Source of the DNA: Bifidobacterium breve
Lineage (GTDB): Bacteria > Actinomycetota > Actinomycetes > S36-B12
Direction: 5' to 3'
Length of the DNA: 8,360 bases
Assembly (NCBI GenBank): GCA_945870085.1
Contig: CAMBQX010000074.1
Location: 1 to 8,360, forward strand
The notes under the pieces are model-generated. The model had not been told where the DNA came from, did not search any database, and saw only the letters and a program-made list of their open reading frames with translations. A program made the translations under genes and the position numbers. This document shows positions 1 to 6,704 of the stretch, piece by piece (positions within the stretch are counted from its first letter, which is position 1; each line of letters begins with the position of its first letter).

Positions 1-47
1 CGAAAACGAGACCATAATTTAACCAAGGGGACATCCAGAAATCCCTT

Positions 48-53
48 GAGGAG
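48..53 (+). promoter_or_regulatory. Ribosome binding site deciding the pit start
   Basis: GAGGAG lies 10 bases before the GTG at 64. The reading frame can also open at a TTG at 46, but the Shine-Dalgarno sequence would then sit inside the coding sequence, and no good purine-rich site precedes 46. The GTG at 64 is therefore the more likely start. Confidence 0.6.
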
Positions 54-63
54 CACCGCAACC

Positions 64-1245
64 GTGGACATAGTGCTCATCAGTGTTATCGCCGTCATTG
101 TGGTTGCTTTTATCTTCGATTTCACCAATGGATTTCATGACGCAGCCAACTCGGTGGCTACAGTCGTGGCAACTCGGGCACTGCCCGCCAAGTGGGCACC
201 AACCTTTTCAGCCGTATTCAATTTCTTGGCCTACTTCGTGGTGGGAACCGCGGTTGCAAACACCATCGCGAAAACGGTCAAATCAGATTACGCTGGAGTC
301 TCAGTGGTGTTCGCCGCATTATTTGCGGCGATCGCCTGGAACTACCTAACTTGGCGTTTTGGCTTACCGTCCTCATCAAGCCACGCCATTATCGGCGGCT
401 TGGTCGGCGCCGGTATCGCGGCCGGTGGCCTGGCTGCAATTTCGTGGGAGAGTGTCCAGAAGGCTGCGATTGGAATTATTGCTTCTCCTGCGGTGGCCTT
501 CTCAATAGCTTTCTTAGCAATGTTCTTAGTTCGCGGCCTTCAGCGTGCCTTCAAACTGCGCGATAATGCGCCTGTTTTCAAAGGTCTGCAGCTGATTACT
601 GCCGCTGCCGTGTCTTTTGGGCACGGGGCGAATGATGCCCAAAAAACCATGGGGGTTATTGCCGCCCTGCTGCTGGGCGCTGGGTACACCACCATGGCAG
701 AAGATGGCTCCACCGTGGTGGTGCCTGAGTGGGTAGCCCTTTCGGCGTACGGCGCGATCGCAATCGGCACCCTTTGGGGTGGCTGGAAGATCATCGAGAC
801 CATGGGCTTGAAAATCACGCTTTTGCACGCCAACTCTGGTGCCGCCGCCAACATTGGTGCGGCGACAGCGATGTTTGGCGCCACCGCAATGGGTATGCCA
901 ATTTCGACCACCCATGCGGCCGCGACTTCGATCGTGGGCGCGGGTGTGGGGTCAGGTATGGGTGCCCGCTGGCGGGTAGTCGGCCGGATGGTGATCGCCT
1001 GGGTGGTTACGATCCCAGCAGCAGCCACAGTGGCCTTCATAATGTTGAAATTGACCTTGCTTCCCACCTTCTTTGCCTTCTTGTCGGTTGGCCTGGTGGT
1101 ATTGGCTTTTGCCGCTTGGGCAATTTGGGCCATGATTCACACCATTCACGCCAAGGACGTTGAAGCGGAGATCTTGCCTGAGGCAGATTTGGCCAAATCC
1201 ACTGACGGGCACCCGCACGTCTTGCCGCACGGGATGTCCGAGTAA
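64..1245 (+). CDS. pit: PiT-family low-affinity inorganic phosphate permease
   Basis: This is an integral membrane protein that carries inorganic phosphate across the cytoplasmic membrane using an ion gradient (PiT family, PF01384). From the GTG start it is 393 residues with about ten hydrophobic segments. The family's duplicated signature is visible twice: FDFTNGFHDAANSVAT near residues 18-33, and SFGHGANDAQKTMGV near 184-198. Each is paired with a downstream loop, PSSSSHAIIGG (102-112) and PISTTHAAATSIVG (279-292). The C-terminal 30 residues are hydrophilic and contain three histidines (HPHVLPH, 383-389). It sits just upstream of the high-affinity pst genes on the same strand but is separated from them by a PHO-box-like repeat, so it probably has its own promoter outside or at the edge of the window. 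PiT genes often follow a PhoU-like (DUF47) accessory gene; only 63 bases are visible upstream, so this cannot be checked here. Sulfate transport by a PiT homologue is possible but less likely in this context. Confidence 0.93.
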   Translation: MDIVLISVIAVIVVAFIFDFTNGFHDAANSVATVVATRALPAKWAPTFSAVFNFLAYFVVGTAVANTIAKTVKSDYAGVSVVFAALFAAIAWNYLTWRFGLPSSSSHAIIGGLVGAGIAAGGLAAISWESVQKAAIGIIASPAVAFSIAFLAMFLVRGLQRAFKLRDNAPVFKGLQLITAAAVSFGHGANDAQKTMGVIAALLLGAGYTTMAEDGSTVVVPEWVALSAYGAIAIGTLWGGWKIIETMGLKITLLHANSGAAANIGAATAMFGATAMGMPISTTHAAATSIVGAGVGSGMGARWRVVGRMVIAWVVTIPAAATVAFIMLKLTLLPTFFAFLSVGLVVLAFAAWAIWAMIHTIHAKDVEAEILPEADLAKSTDGHPHVLPHGMSE

Positions 1246-1250
1246 GGCCT

Positions 1251-1272
1251 GTTCACCATTCGTTCATAATCT
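1251..1272 (+). promoter_or_regulatory. Candidate PHO box (PhoP site) upstream of pstC
   Basis: Two adjacent 11-bp direct repeat units, GTTCACCATTC (1251-1261) and GTTCATAATCT (1262-1272), match the actinobacterial PhoP-binding pattern of tandem 11-mers starting GTTCA. A weaker third unit, GTTTAAGTCCC, continues in register at 1273-1283. The repeat starts six bases after the pit stop codon and 62 bases before the pstC ATG at 1334, the right place for phosphate-starvation activation of pstCAB. The CATAAT at 1265-1270 inside the second unit resembles a -10 element, but no transcription start can be fixed. Confidence 0.6.
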
Positions 1273-1333
1273 GTTTAAGTCCCCGTTTCCAATTGCGGGG
1301 GATTCTGAAACGTCGGATGACGAGACTGTGTCC

Positions 1334-2305
1334 ATGGCTGATGTGTCTCAGATGGGAAGGCGCGACCTTCAGTCGGCGGCTACTTCACATCGCGGTGACC
1401 GAGTTTTCACTAGGACTGTCGCGGGTGCTGCATTTACCTCCCTGGCGGTACTAGCTGGCATTGCCCTTTTCCTTGGCTTCCAGGCAATCCCTGCTTTCCA
1501 GAGCCAAGGATTGTCGTTCATTACGACCACTGGCTGGGACATTAATACCAATCCACCTACCGTGGGTATCTTCGGGATGCTTTACGGGTCGGTGTTACTG
1601 GCATTTGTCGGCTTAGTGATCGCCGTGCCGGCGTCCATTTTGTTAGCTATTTTCATGGTGTTTATCTCGCCACCACGGCTTTCCAAGATCCTCACTAACC
1701 TTATTGACTTGATGGCAGCAATCCCCTCGGTGATTTTGGGGCTATGGGCTTTCTACATTCTCAATCCAACCGCTGAGGAGTGGCAGGTACTCCTCAATAA
1801 GTACCTTGGCTGGATCCCGATCTTCGAAAACACTTCCGGCAACTTCCTAGGAACGCCCTTCATCGCCGGATTCGTGTTGGCGATCATGATGATTCCGATA
1901 ATCACCGCGGTGACCCGCGAGGTTTTAAGCCGCACACCGCCAGACCTAATCAACGCATCAGAAGCCCTGGGTTGCTCGCTTTGGACAATGCTGCGTTACG
2001 TGGCCCTGCCATATGGCCGCGGTGGGGTCGTCGGCGGCATCATGCTCGGCCTTGGCCGCGCACTTGGTGAGACGATCGCGGTCTTCTTCGTGCTAAAGCT
2101 TGTATACGAGACCAACTGGGACAAGATCATTGAATCCGGTGGAGGTTCGGTGGCAACTCTCATCGTTAGTCGCTTCGGCGAAGTCTCGGGTCCTTCGGAA
2201 CTGCAGTTACTTTTGGCGGCGGGTTTCTTCCTTTTCATCATGACTTTGGTCGTAAATGTGATTGCCAACCTGATCGTCAGTCGTACCGGACGGTTGCAGA
2301 AATGA
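1334..2305 (+). CDS. pstC: Phosphate ABC transporter permease PstC
   Basis: PstC is one of the two membrane subunits of the high-affinity phosphate ABC importer and pairs with PstA to form the channel. From ATG 1334 it is 323 residues, close to the usual PstC size (about 320). There are about six hydrophobic segments: near 30-50, 80-112, 120-143, 174-195, 230-255 and 290-314. The cytoplasmic EAA loop that contacts the ATPase is clear at about 195-228 (REVLSRTPPDLINASEALG). It is followed by GLGRALGETIAV (239-250), which holds the Arg and Glu characteristic of PstC (R242, E246). The frame stays open upstream to 1160, but that stretch overlaps pit and is not typical protein. GTG 1328 and ATG 1352 are alternative starts. 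The Shine-Dalgarno sequence is weak (GACGAG, 1319-1324), so the exact start is uncertain. Its stop overlaps the pstA start in ATGA, indicating translational coupling. Confidence 0.93.
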   Translation: MADVSQMGRRDLQSAATSHRGDRVFTRTVAGAAFTSLAVLAGIALFLGFQAIPAFQSQGLSFITTTGWDINTNPPTVGIFGMLYGSVLLAFVGLVIAVPASILLAIFMVFISPPRLSKILTNLIDLMAAIPSVILGLWAFYILNPTAEEWQVLLNKYLGWIPIFENTSGNFLGTPFIAGFVLAIMMIPIITAVTREVLSRTPPDLINASEALGCSLWTMLRYVALPYGRGGVVGGIMLGLGRALGETIAVFFVLKLVYETNWDKIIESGGGSVATLIVSRFGEVSGPSELQLLLAAGFFLFIMTLVVNVIANLIVSRTGRLQK

Positions 2306-3384
2306 GCACCACTACTTTTGACCCGGCAGCTTTGGAGCAACTCCAGCAGCAAAAATCAGGGCGGCCATGGCGCAAGAAGCCAGCCCGGTTCACCGCTTCG
2401 GTGACCTTGGCGGTTGTCATACCCGCCCTGCTGGTCGCGGCACTATTTCTGACCAGTGATATCCCGGTACCTATCCTCCTCGTGGTTATTTATCTGCCAC
2501 TTCAGTTGATCGCTTCCGGCATCGCGGCCTGGGCCACGAAAGGCACCCGAGGTATTGCTGACTCGGTGATCATCGTGAATGCCATTGGCGCGAGTCTTTT
2601 TAGCATAGTTGTACTGGTGTCGGTGATCGGATCATTAGTCGTTCGAGGTCTTCGGGCGCTCAGCCCGCACTTTCTCTTTCAGAACAGCGTTTACATCAGC
2701 CCGAGTACCCCATTGGATTACGGCGGCATTGGCCATTCGCTGGTCGGCACGTTGCTGATTGTTTTCATCGCATCGCTAATCTCAGTCCCCATCGGAATCG
2801 CCACCGCGGTTTATATAACCGAGGTTCGCGGCCGCGCTGTTCCTTATGTCCGCTTCTTCGTTCAAGCGATGAGTGGTGTCCCATCGGTGGTAGCCGGGCT
2901 TTTCATTCTGACAATTGTCGTCGCCACCGGCGCTTTCAATCAGAGTGCATTCGCCGGCGGGCTGGCATACGCGATATTGATGCTGCCGACCGTTGCGAGA
3001 ACAGCGGAGGAAGTACTCAAATTGGTTCCCGATGACCTGCGCACCGGGGCCTTGGCGCTTGGCTCCACCAGGGCCAGGACGGTGCTAAGGGTGGTAATCC
3101 CAGCGGCACGCACGGGCATTATCACCGCGGTTATCTTGGGGGTGGCAAGGGTTATTGGCGAGACCGCACCCTTGCTCTTGGCGGCCGGTAATAATGACCA
3201 AACCGTGTTAAATCCATTCGGATCCCCGATTTCTTCGGTACCAACTTACATTTTTAACAACGTCGCGCTTCCGTATCCAGATGCGGTTGCGCGGGCTTGG
3301 GGATCAGCACTTGTCCTCATCATTTTGGTTGCCATTTTGTTCACCCTTGCTCGCGTTCTCGGGCGCGGGCGTGTCGGCCGATAG
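2302..3384 (+). CDS. pstA: Phosphate ABC transporter permease PstA, N-terminally extended
   Basis: PstA is the second channel subunit of the Pst phosphate importer. The ATG overlaps the TGA of pstC by four bases (ATGA). The protein is 360 residues, longer than the roughly 280-300 of enterobacterial PstA. The extra length is at the N-terminus: a basic, polar segment (1-30) and two added hydrophobic stretches (about 32-50 and 56-76) before the conserved core. The core begins near 86 and has further membrane segments near 86-114, 144-174, 183-210, 217-232, 270-295 and 335-355. The EAA loop is at about 236-270 (EEVLKLVPDDLRTGALALG), followed by GVARVIGETAPLLL (280-293), the PstA counterpart of the Arg/Glu motif in PstC. 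Longer PstA proteins are, as far as I know, common in Actinobacteria. Twelve bases separate it from pstB, so pstC, pstA and pstB form one transcription unit. Confidence 0.93.
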   Translation: MSTTTFDPAALEQLQQQKSGRPWRKKPARFTASVTLAVVIPALLVAALFLTSDIPVPILLVVIYLPLQLIASGIAAWATKGTRGIADSVIIVNAIGASLFSIVVLVSVIGSLVVRGLRALSPHFLFQNSVYISPSTPLDYGGIGHSLVGTLLIVFIASLISVPIGIATAVYITEVRGRAVPYVRFFVQAMSGVPSVVAGLFILTIVVATGAFNQSAFAGGLAYAILMLPTVARTAEEVLKLVPDDLRTGALALGSTRARTVLRVVIPAARTGIITAVILGVARVIGETAPLLLAAGNNDQTVLNPFGSPISSVPTYIFNNVALPYPDAVARAWGSALVLIILVAILFTLARVLGRGRVGR

Positions 3385-3396
3385 GAAGAGAAGACC

Positions 3397-4242
3397 ATGT
3401 CCACTACTGAGTTTGAGGGTGTTATGGAACTAGATATTGAGGGTATCGAGCAGTCGGCTCTGCACCAGGTGAGCCCGACCGAAATGGAGACACGAGACCT
3501 CAGCGTCTGGTTCGGGCGCCGCAAAGTCTTGGAAGGGGTGAATATCTCGTTCCCTAAGCAAACTGTCACCGCACTTATTGGACCTTCAGGTTGCGGCAAG
3601 TCAACCTTCATTCGCACCTTAAATCGCCTACATGAACTCATCCCCGGAGCGGCACTTGCCGGTTCGGTGCTCTATGAAGGCAAAGACATCTATGACGCAG
3701 ATGTCGACCCGGTTCACATCCGCCTGAAGGTCGGAATGGTGTTTCAGAAGCCAAACCCGTTCCCCAGCATGACCATCCGCGGCAATGTGCTCTCCGGGTT
3801 GAAACTTTCAGGGATGAAGCGCGATAACCATGACGACATTGTTGAGCAAACCCTCACTGCTGCGGGCCTCTGGGCTGAGGTCAAGGATCGGCTAGGTAGC
3901 GCGGCTGGGGATTTATCCGGCGGCCAGCAGCAACGGTTGGTTATTGCGCGCGCGCTTGCGGTACAGCCGCATGTGCTGCTAATGGATGAGCCGTGCTCGG
4001 CATTGGATCCTGCTTCTACCTTAAAAATAGAAGAGACAATCCGTGAGCTCTCCAAGGAGATCACCATCATTATCGTCACACACAATATGCAGCAGGCGGT
4101 ACGCGTTTCGGACTACACCGCGTTCTTCCTAGCCGAAGAAGGAACTCCAGGCCATGTTGTTGAGCAGGGTGCAACTACGGAGATCTTCGGAAATCCACAG
4201 CAACAGCGCACCCTTGACTATGTAAATGGCAGATTCGGTTAA
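3397..4242 (+). CDS. pstB: Phosphate ABC transporter ATP-binding protein PstB
   Basis: PstB is the cytoplasmic ATPase that powers phosphate import through PstC and PstA. The 281-residue protein has all ABC motifs: Walker A GPSGCGKST (62-70), Q-loop VFQKPNPFP with Q117, signature LSGGQQQR (173-180), Walker B VLLMDEPCSALDP (193-205) and H-loop THNMQQA with H229. The PstB-specific stretches KPNPFPSMT and VSDYTAFFLAEEG, and the ending DYVNGRFG, separate it from general ABC ATPases. The Walker B segment has Cys in place of the common Thr (DEPC), which should not affect catalysis. About 30 acidic residues precede the ATPase core (MSTTEFEGVMELDIEGIEQS). The start at 3397 is supported by GGAAGAG (3385-3391); later ATGs at 3424 and 3484 are alternatives that would remove the extension. 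PstB is often followed by phoU, but here the next gene is pstS, after a 129-bp regulatory gap. Confidence 0.95.
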   Translation: MSTTEFEGVMELDIEGIEQSALHQVSPTEMETRDLSVWFGRRKVLEGVNISFPKQTVTALIGPSGCGKSTFIRTLNRLHELIPGAALAGSVLYEGKDIYDADVDPVHIRLKVGMVFQKPNPFPSMTIRGNVLSGLKLSGMKRDNHDDIVEQTLTAAGLWAEVKDRLGSAAGDLSGGQQQRLVIARALAVQPHVLLMDEPCSALDPASTLKIEETIRELSKEITIIIVTHNMQQAVRVSDYTAFFLAEEGTPGHVVEQGATTEIFGNPQQQRTLDYVNGRFG

Positions 4243-4256
4243 TACGCTGTTTACCT

Positions 4257-4278
4257 GTACACGTATTGTTCACCAAAA
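4257..4278 (+). promoter_or_regulatory. Candidate PHO box upstream of pstS
   Basis: Two adjacent 11-mers, GTACACGTATT (4257-4267) and GTTCACCAAAA (4268-4278), fit the tandem 11-bp PhoP repeat. A GTTTACC at 4249-4255 lies just upstream but out of register. The site is in the 129-bp gap between pstB and pstS, suggesting that pstS has its own phosphate-controlled promoter in addition to any read-through from pstCAB. Confidence 0.55.
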
Positions 4279-4288
4279 CGTCCTTCAG

Positions 4289-4305
4289 TTGACAGCAACG
4301 TGTCA
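4289..4305 (+). promoter_or_regulatory. Possible -35 element and small inverted repeat before pstS
   Basis: A perfect TTGACA (4289-4294) lies 10 bases downstream of the PHO box. The same bases form a short inverted repeat, TGACA (4290-4294) and TGTCA (4301-4305), with a 6-base loop. No convincing -10 hexamer follows at 16-18 bases (GTTCAT at 4312-4317 is the nearest), so the promoter call is tentative. Confidence 0.3.
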
Positions 4306-4371
4306 GTGTGAGTTCATGCCCGTTGATTAGTGTGACAACGAATTGTTAACTTCAACTAAAAGGAGAACATC

Positions 4372-5427
4372 GTGCGTCGCACAATCGCGATACTAGCTAG
4401 TAGTGCGCTTGCGGCAGGTATGGTCGCAATGGCAGCACCGGCGCAAGCCGCAGAAAACATCTCAGGCGGCGGAGCCTCCTTCCCGAACGTCTTTATGCAG
4501 CAGTGTGCCGCCGATTTCAACGGCTCCCAGAGCAATTTCACCATTTCATACACCTCGACAGGCTCGGGTACCGGTAAGGGTAACTTCTCGAAGGGCACTT
4601 TTGTCTATGCGATGACCGACTCCGCTTACACATCGGGGCAGCCGACATTCGGCTGGGAGTACATCCCGGCAATCGGCGGTGCGATCACCTTGCCGATCAA
4701 CTTGAAGAACGCGACCACCGGCCGCACTTTGGGATCCTCAATCCAGCTCAGGCAGGTAACACTCGCAAAAATCTTCGCGGGTGTTGTTACCACTTGGAAT
4801 AATGCGGAGATCGTCAAGGACAACCCTCGCATTGCAAAGTCCTTGCCTTCGACTCCCATCACGATTGCCTATCGTTCCGACGCATCAGGTACGACAAACA
4901 ACTTCCTGCAGTACCTGAATTCCTGGACGCCGACGATCTTCACGAAGGTACAAGATGACATGGGCACCGGTTTTCCAGGTGGCAAGCCACCGGCAAACTC
5001 AGTGGCCGGCAAGGGTAACTCCGGCGTGATGGCGAATGTGCTCGCCAAAGAGGGCACCATCGGATATGTCGATCTAGGCGACGCCAAGGGTTACCCATCG
5101 GCACGCATCCAAAATGCAATGGGTGAGTTCATTGCGCCTTCTTCTGCTTCGGCCGCCAAGAACTTGGCCAACCAGACAGCGGTTGCAGCGGACGGCCTGG
5201 TTACCCTTAACTACAAGGTTGCCGTCTCGGGTGCCTACCCGATTGCAATCTTCAGCTACGCGTTAGCGCGTACAGATGGTAAGGGCCCAAATGGTCTCGG
5301 TGTGCGGCAGTTCATTGACTACACGTTGCAGAAGTGCGGACCATCGCGCGCTGCTTCACTTGGTTACGTCCCGGTCGCCGGTAAGGTGCTGGCAACTGCC
5401 AAGACTTTGGTGACCAAGATCTCCTAG
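4372..5427 (+). CDS. pstS: Phosphate-binding protein PstS, secreted form without lipobox
   Basis: PstS is the extracytoplasmic phosphate receptor of the Pst importer. It is 351 residues from a GTG preceded by AGGAG (4361-4365) at a 6-base spacing. Residues 1-26 are a Sec signal peptide (basic RR, hydrophobic Ala-rich core, AQA cleavage site) with no lipobox cysteine. The mature protein has the phosphate-binding motifs in order: SGGGASFP (31-38), TSTGSGTGKG (61-70), the TDS aspartate region (82-84), YRSDASGTT (167-175) and GKGNSGV (213-219). These match the loops that hold phosphate in E. coli PstS. Cys45 and Cys322 may form a disulfide. No C-terminal membrane anchor or sortase motif is visible. 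Gene order is unusual for textbook pst operons, with pstS after pstCAB. A tandem stop (TAG TAA, 5425-5430) ends the gene. A phosphate-starvation promoter probably controls it. Confidence 0.93.
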   Translation: MRRTIAILASSALAAGMVAMAAPAQAAENISGGGASFPNVFMQQCAADFNGSQSNFTISYTSTGSGTGKGNFSKGTFVYAMTDSAYTSGQPTFGWEYIPAIGGAITLPINLKNATTGRTLGSSIQLRQVTLAKIFAGVVTTWNNAEIVKDNPRIAKSLPSTPITIAYRSDASGTTNNFLQYLNSWTPTIFTKVQDDMGTGFPGGKPPANSVAGKGNSGVMANVLAKEGTIGYVDLGDAKGYPSARIQNAMGEFIAPSSASAAKNLANQTAVAADGLVTLNYKVAVSGAYPIAIFSYALARTDGKGPNGLGVRQFIDYTLQKCGPSRAASLGYVPVAGKVLATAKTLVTKIS

Positions 5428-5462
5428 TAAGTCTCAAAGGGAATACACAAGAGTAAAGGTGC

Positions 5463-5504
5463 GGACGATGCCTCGGAGTTCCACGACAATCCGAGGCATC
5501 GTCC
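5463..5504 (+). terminator. Strong hairpin after pstS, overlapping the next gene's start (terminator or attenuator)
   Basis: A perfect 15-bp inverted repeat, GGACGATGCCTCGGA (5463-5477) and TCCGAGGCATCGTCC (5490-5504), encloses a 12-base loop. Ten of the 15 pairs are G-C. It begins 36 bases after the pstS stop. The bases that follow (5505 on) are only moderately T-rich (TCACTGTTTCC), without a clean T-run, so it is an imperfect intrinsic terminator. The ATG at 5468 of the PstS-like gene lies inside the left arm, so the folded RNA could also hide that start codon. It may cut read-through from highly expressed pstS, protect the pstS 3' end, or limit translation of the next gene. Confidence 0.55.
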
Positions 5505-6658
5505 TCACTGTTTCCTTAACCTTGTTAGTGGCGGCGTGCACACCGCCGATGCCACCTGATGTACTGGCGGCGCGTGCCGAAGCCCAAGTTCAGTGTGGTA
5601 GCGGCGAAGTGCAGGTCAGCGTGCCTAGCGGATTCGCCGGTTCTATGGATTCAGTAGGAGTCGCGCTTGCATCGGTGTGTCCGGAAGAAACCGTGCTTGA
5701 GGTTGCGGCTGGTGAACCCGCGCCAGTTGCATTAGTCGACAAAACTCCGTCGCAGGCAGATATAGATCAATTCAAGACGAGCAATTGCCCAGGTGATCCG
5801 GTCATCGTCGTACCAGCTTTTGGTTACCCCGTTACAATGGCTTACAACGTGGTGGGTCTTGAAGGCCTGGTGATGACCCCAGAAATCGTCGCAGGGATCC
5901 TAAGTGGGCAGGTAACCTCCTGGGAGGACCCGCTACTGCTAGCCGAAAACCCGGATTTCGACCTAACACTGCTGCCCGACATCACCTTGATGTCAGTTGA
6001 CTCACCGCAAGGTGATGTCGAGGCAATGACAACCTGGGTCGGTAAACAAGATCAAAAAGCTTGGCCGCAGGGCATGGTGGGGACACTCGATGCGGGCCAA
6101 AAGTTCGCCACGCAAGCCGATTTACTCGCCGAGATGGCCGCGGTGGAGGGCTCTATCGCAGTGCTGCCGGTATCGGTGGCCTTCAATAATATTTTGGCAA
6201 CCGCGAACCTGCCGGTCAAGGGCACCGACGCCAACGGCCAAGAGGTTGATACCGTGGTCACCGCCGATGACGTGCAGCTTTATAAAATTGGGTCGGGAGC
6301 AACCGTCGTAACAAAAGACGCCGCAGGCAATCTCTTTGCTAGCCCAGCGACAGGTGGATTCCCCGTTGAAGGAAACTTTGATATCGCCTCCTCGAAGATC
6401 ATGATGGCCGAAGGTGCACCGTTAGTGGGGTGGCCGGTGTTGGGATACGCGCACCTTCTGATTTGCGACAATCCGGCAGAACCCCTTCCCCTGTTGTTTG
6501 CCCAGTATTTGGTGCGACTTGCCGGGCAAGGATCTCTTGAATCTTATGGATTAACCCCGATGCCGGAGCCGATCCGGATTCAGACTTTTGCCCCGCTGAA
6601 AGTTGTGGTCAATGTTGACGGTGAGGCAGCACCCAGTGCCACACCGGTTGCCAGTTAG
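5468..6658 (+). CDS. PstS-like lipoprotein with degenerate phosphate-binding site
   Basis: This is a probable membrane-anchored extracytoplasmic protein of the PstS/PBP-like fold. From ATG 5468 (AAAGG at 5455-5459, 8-base spacing) it is 396 residues; GTG 5459 would add three residues. The N-terminus is a lipoprotein signal with a VAAC lipobox, so Cys24 would be lipidated. Four more cysteines (43, 71, 107, 333) could form disulfides. PstS resemblance is clearest at GYPVTMAYNVVGLEGLVMT (119-137), PEIVAGILSGQVTSWEDP (138-155), GSIAVLP (228-234), and a C-terminal region ending GSLESYGLTPMP (355-366), which parallels the PstS helix and SLGYVPV. The phosphate-holding motifs are not kept: the RSDGSGTT loop is replaced by SVDSPQGD (176-183), and the GKGN loop by KFATQAD (212-218). 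It could be an accessory subunit, bind a different ligand, or have only a structural role. It follows pstS by 40 bases and may be co-transcribed, subject to the hairpin. Function is not established. Confidence 0.8.
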   Translation: MPRSSTTIRGIVLTVSLTLLVAACTPPMPPDVLAARAEAQVQCGSGEVQVSVPSGFAGSMDSVGVALASVCPEETVLEVAAGEPAPVALVDKTPSQADIDQFKTSNCPGDPVIVVPAFGYPVTMAYNVVGLEGLVMTPEIVAGILSGQVTSWEDPLLLAENPDFDLTLLPDITLMSVDSPQGDVEAMTTWVGKQDQKAWPQGMVGTLDAGQKFATQADLLAEMAAVEGSIAVLPVSVAFNNILATANLPVKGTDANGQEVDTVVTADDVQLYKIGSGATVVTKDAAGNLFASPATGGFPVEGNFDIASSKIMMAEGAPLVGWPVLGYAHLLICDNPAEPLPLLFAQYLVRLAGQGSLESYGLTPMPEPIRIQTFAPLKVVVNVDGEAAPSATPVAS

Positions 6659-6704
6659 CGGGTAATCACTTAAGTGCCCTTGTGAGGCCCATAGGGTGAG
6701 CCCC

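Noticed and set aside
540..1133. Open reading frame of 197 codons on the minus strand inside pit
   Set aside because: It lies wholly antisense to a well-supported transporter, its composition mirrors the pit codons, and no recognisable family or ribosome site supports it.
1281..1300. Small hairpin CCCCG/CGGGG as a pit terminator
   Set aside because: It has only 5 bp with a 10-base loop and no T-run after it. It may be chance in a GC-rich patch.
1160..1333. Upstream extension of the pstC frame
   Set aside because: It overlaps pit and the PHO box, encodes no membrane or signal feature, and would make PstC longer than the family. Starts at 1328 or 1334 give a normal PstC length.
4356..4598. 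Minus-strand open reading frame over the pstS start
   Set aside because: It is the reverse shadow of the pstS signal peptide and N-terminus, without its own ribosome site or family.
6667..6676. CACTTAAGTG, a perfect 10-bp palindrome after the PstS-like gene
   Set aside because: It is too short, has no loop and no T-run, and 10-bp palindromes occur by chance at this scale.
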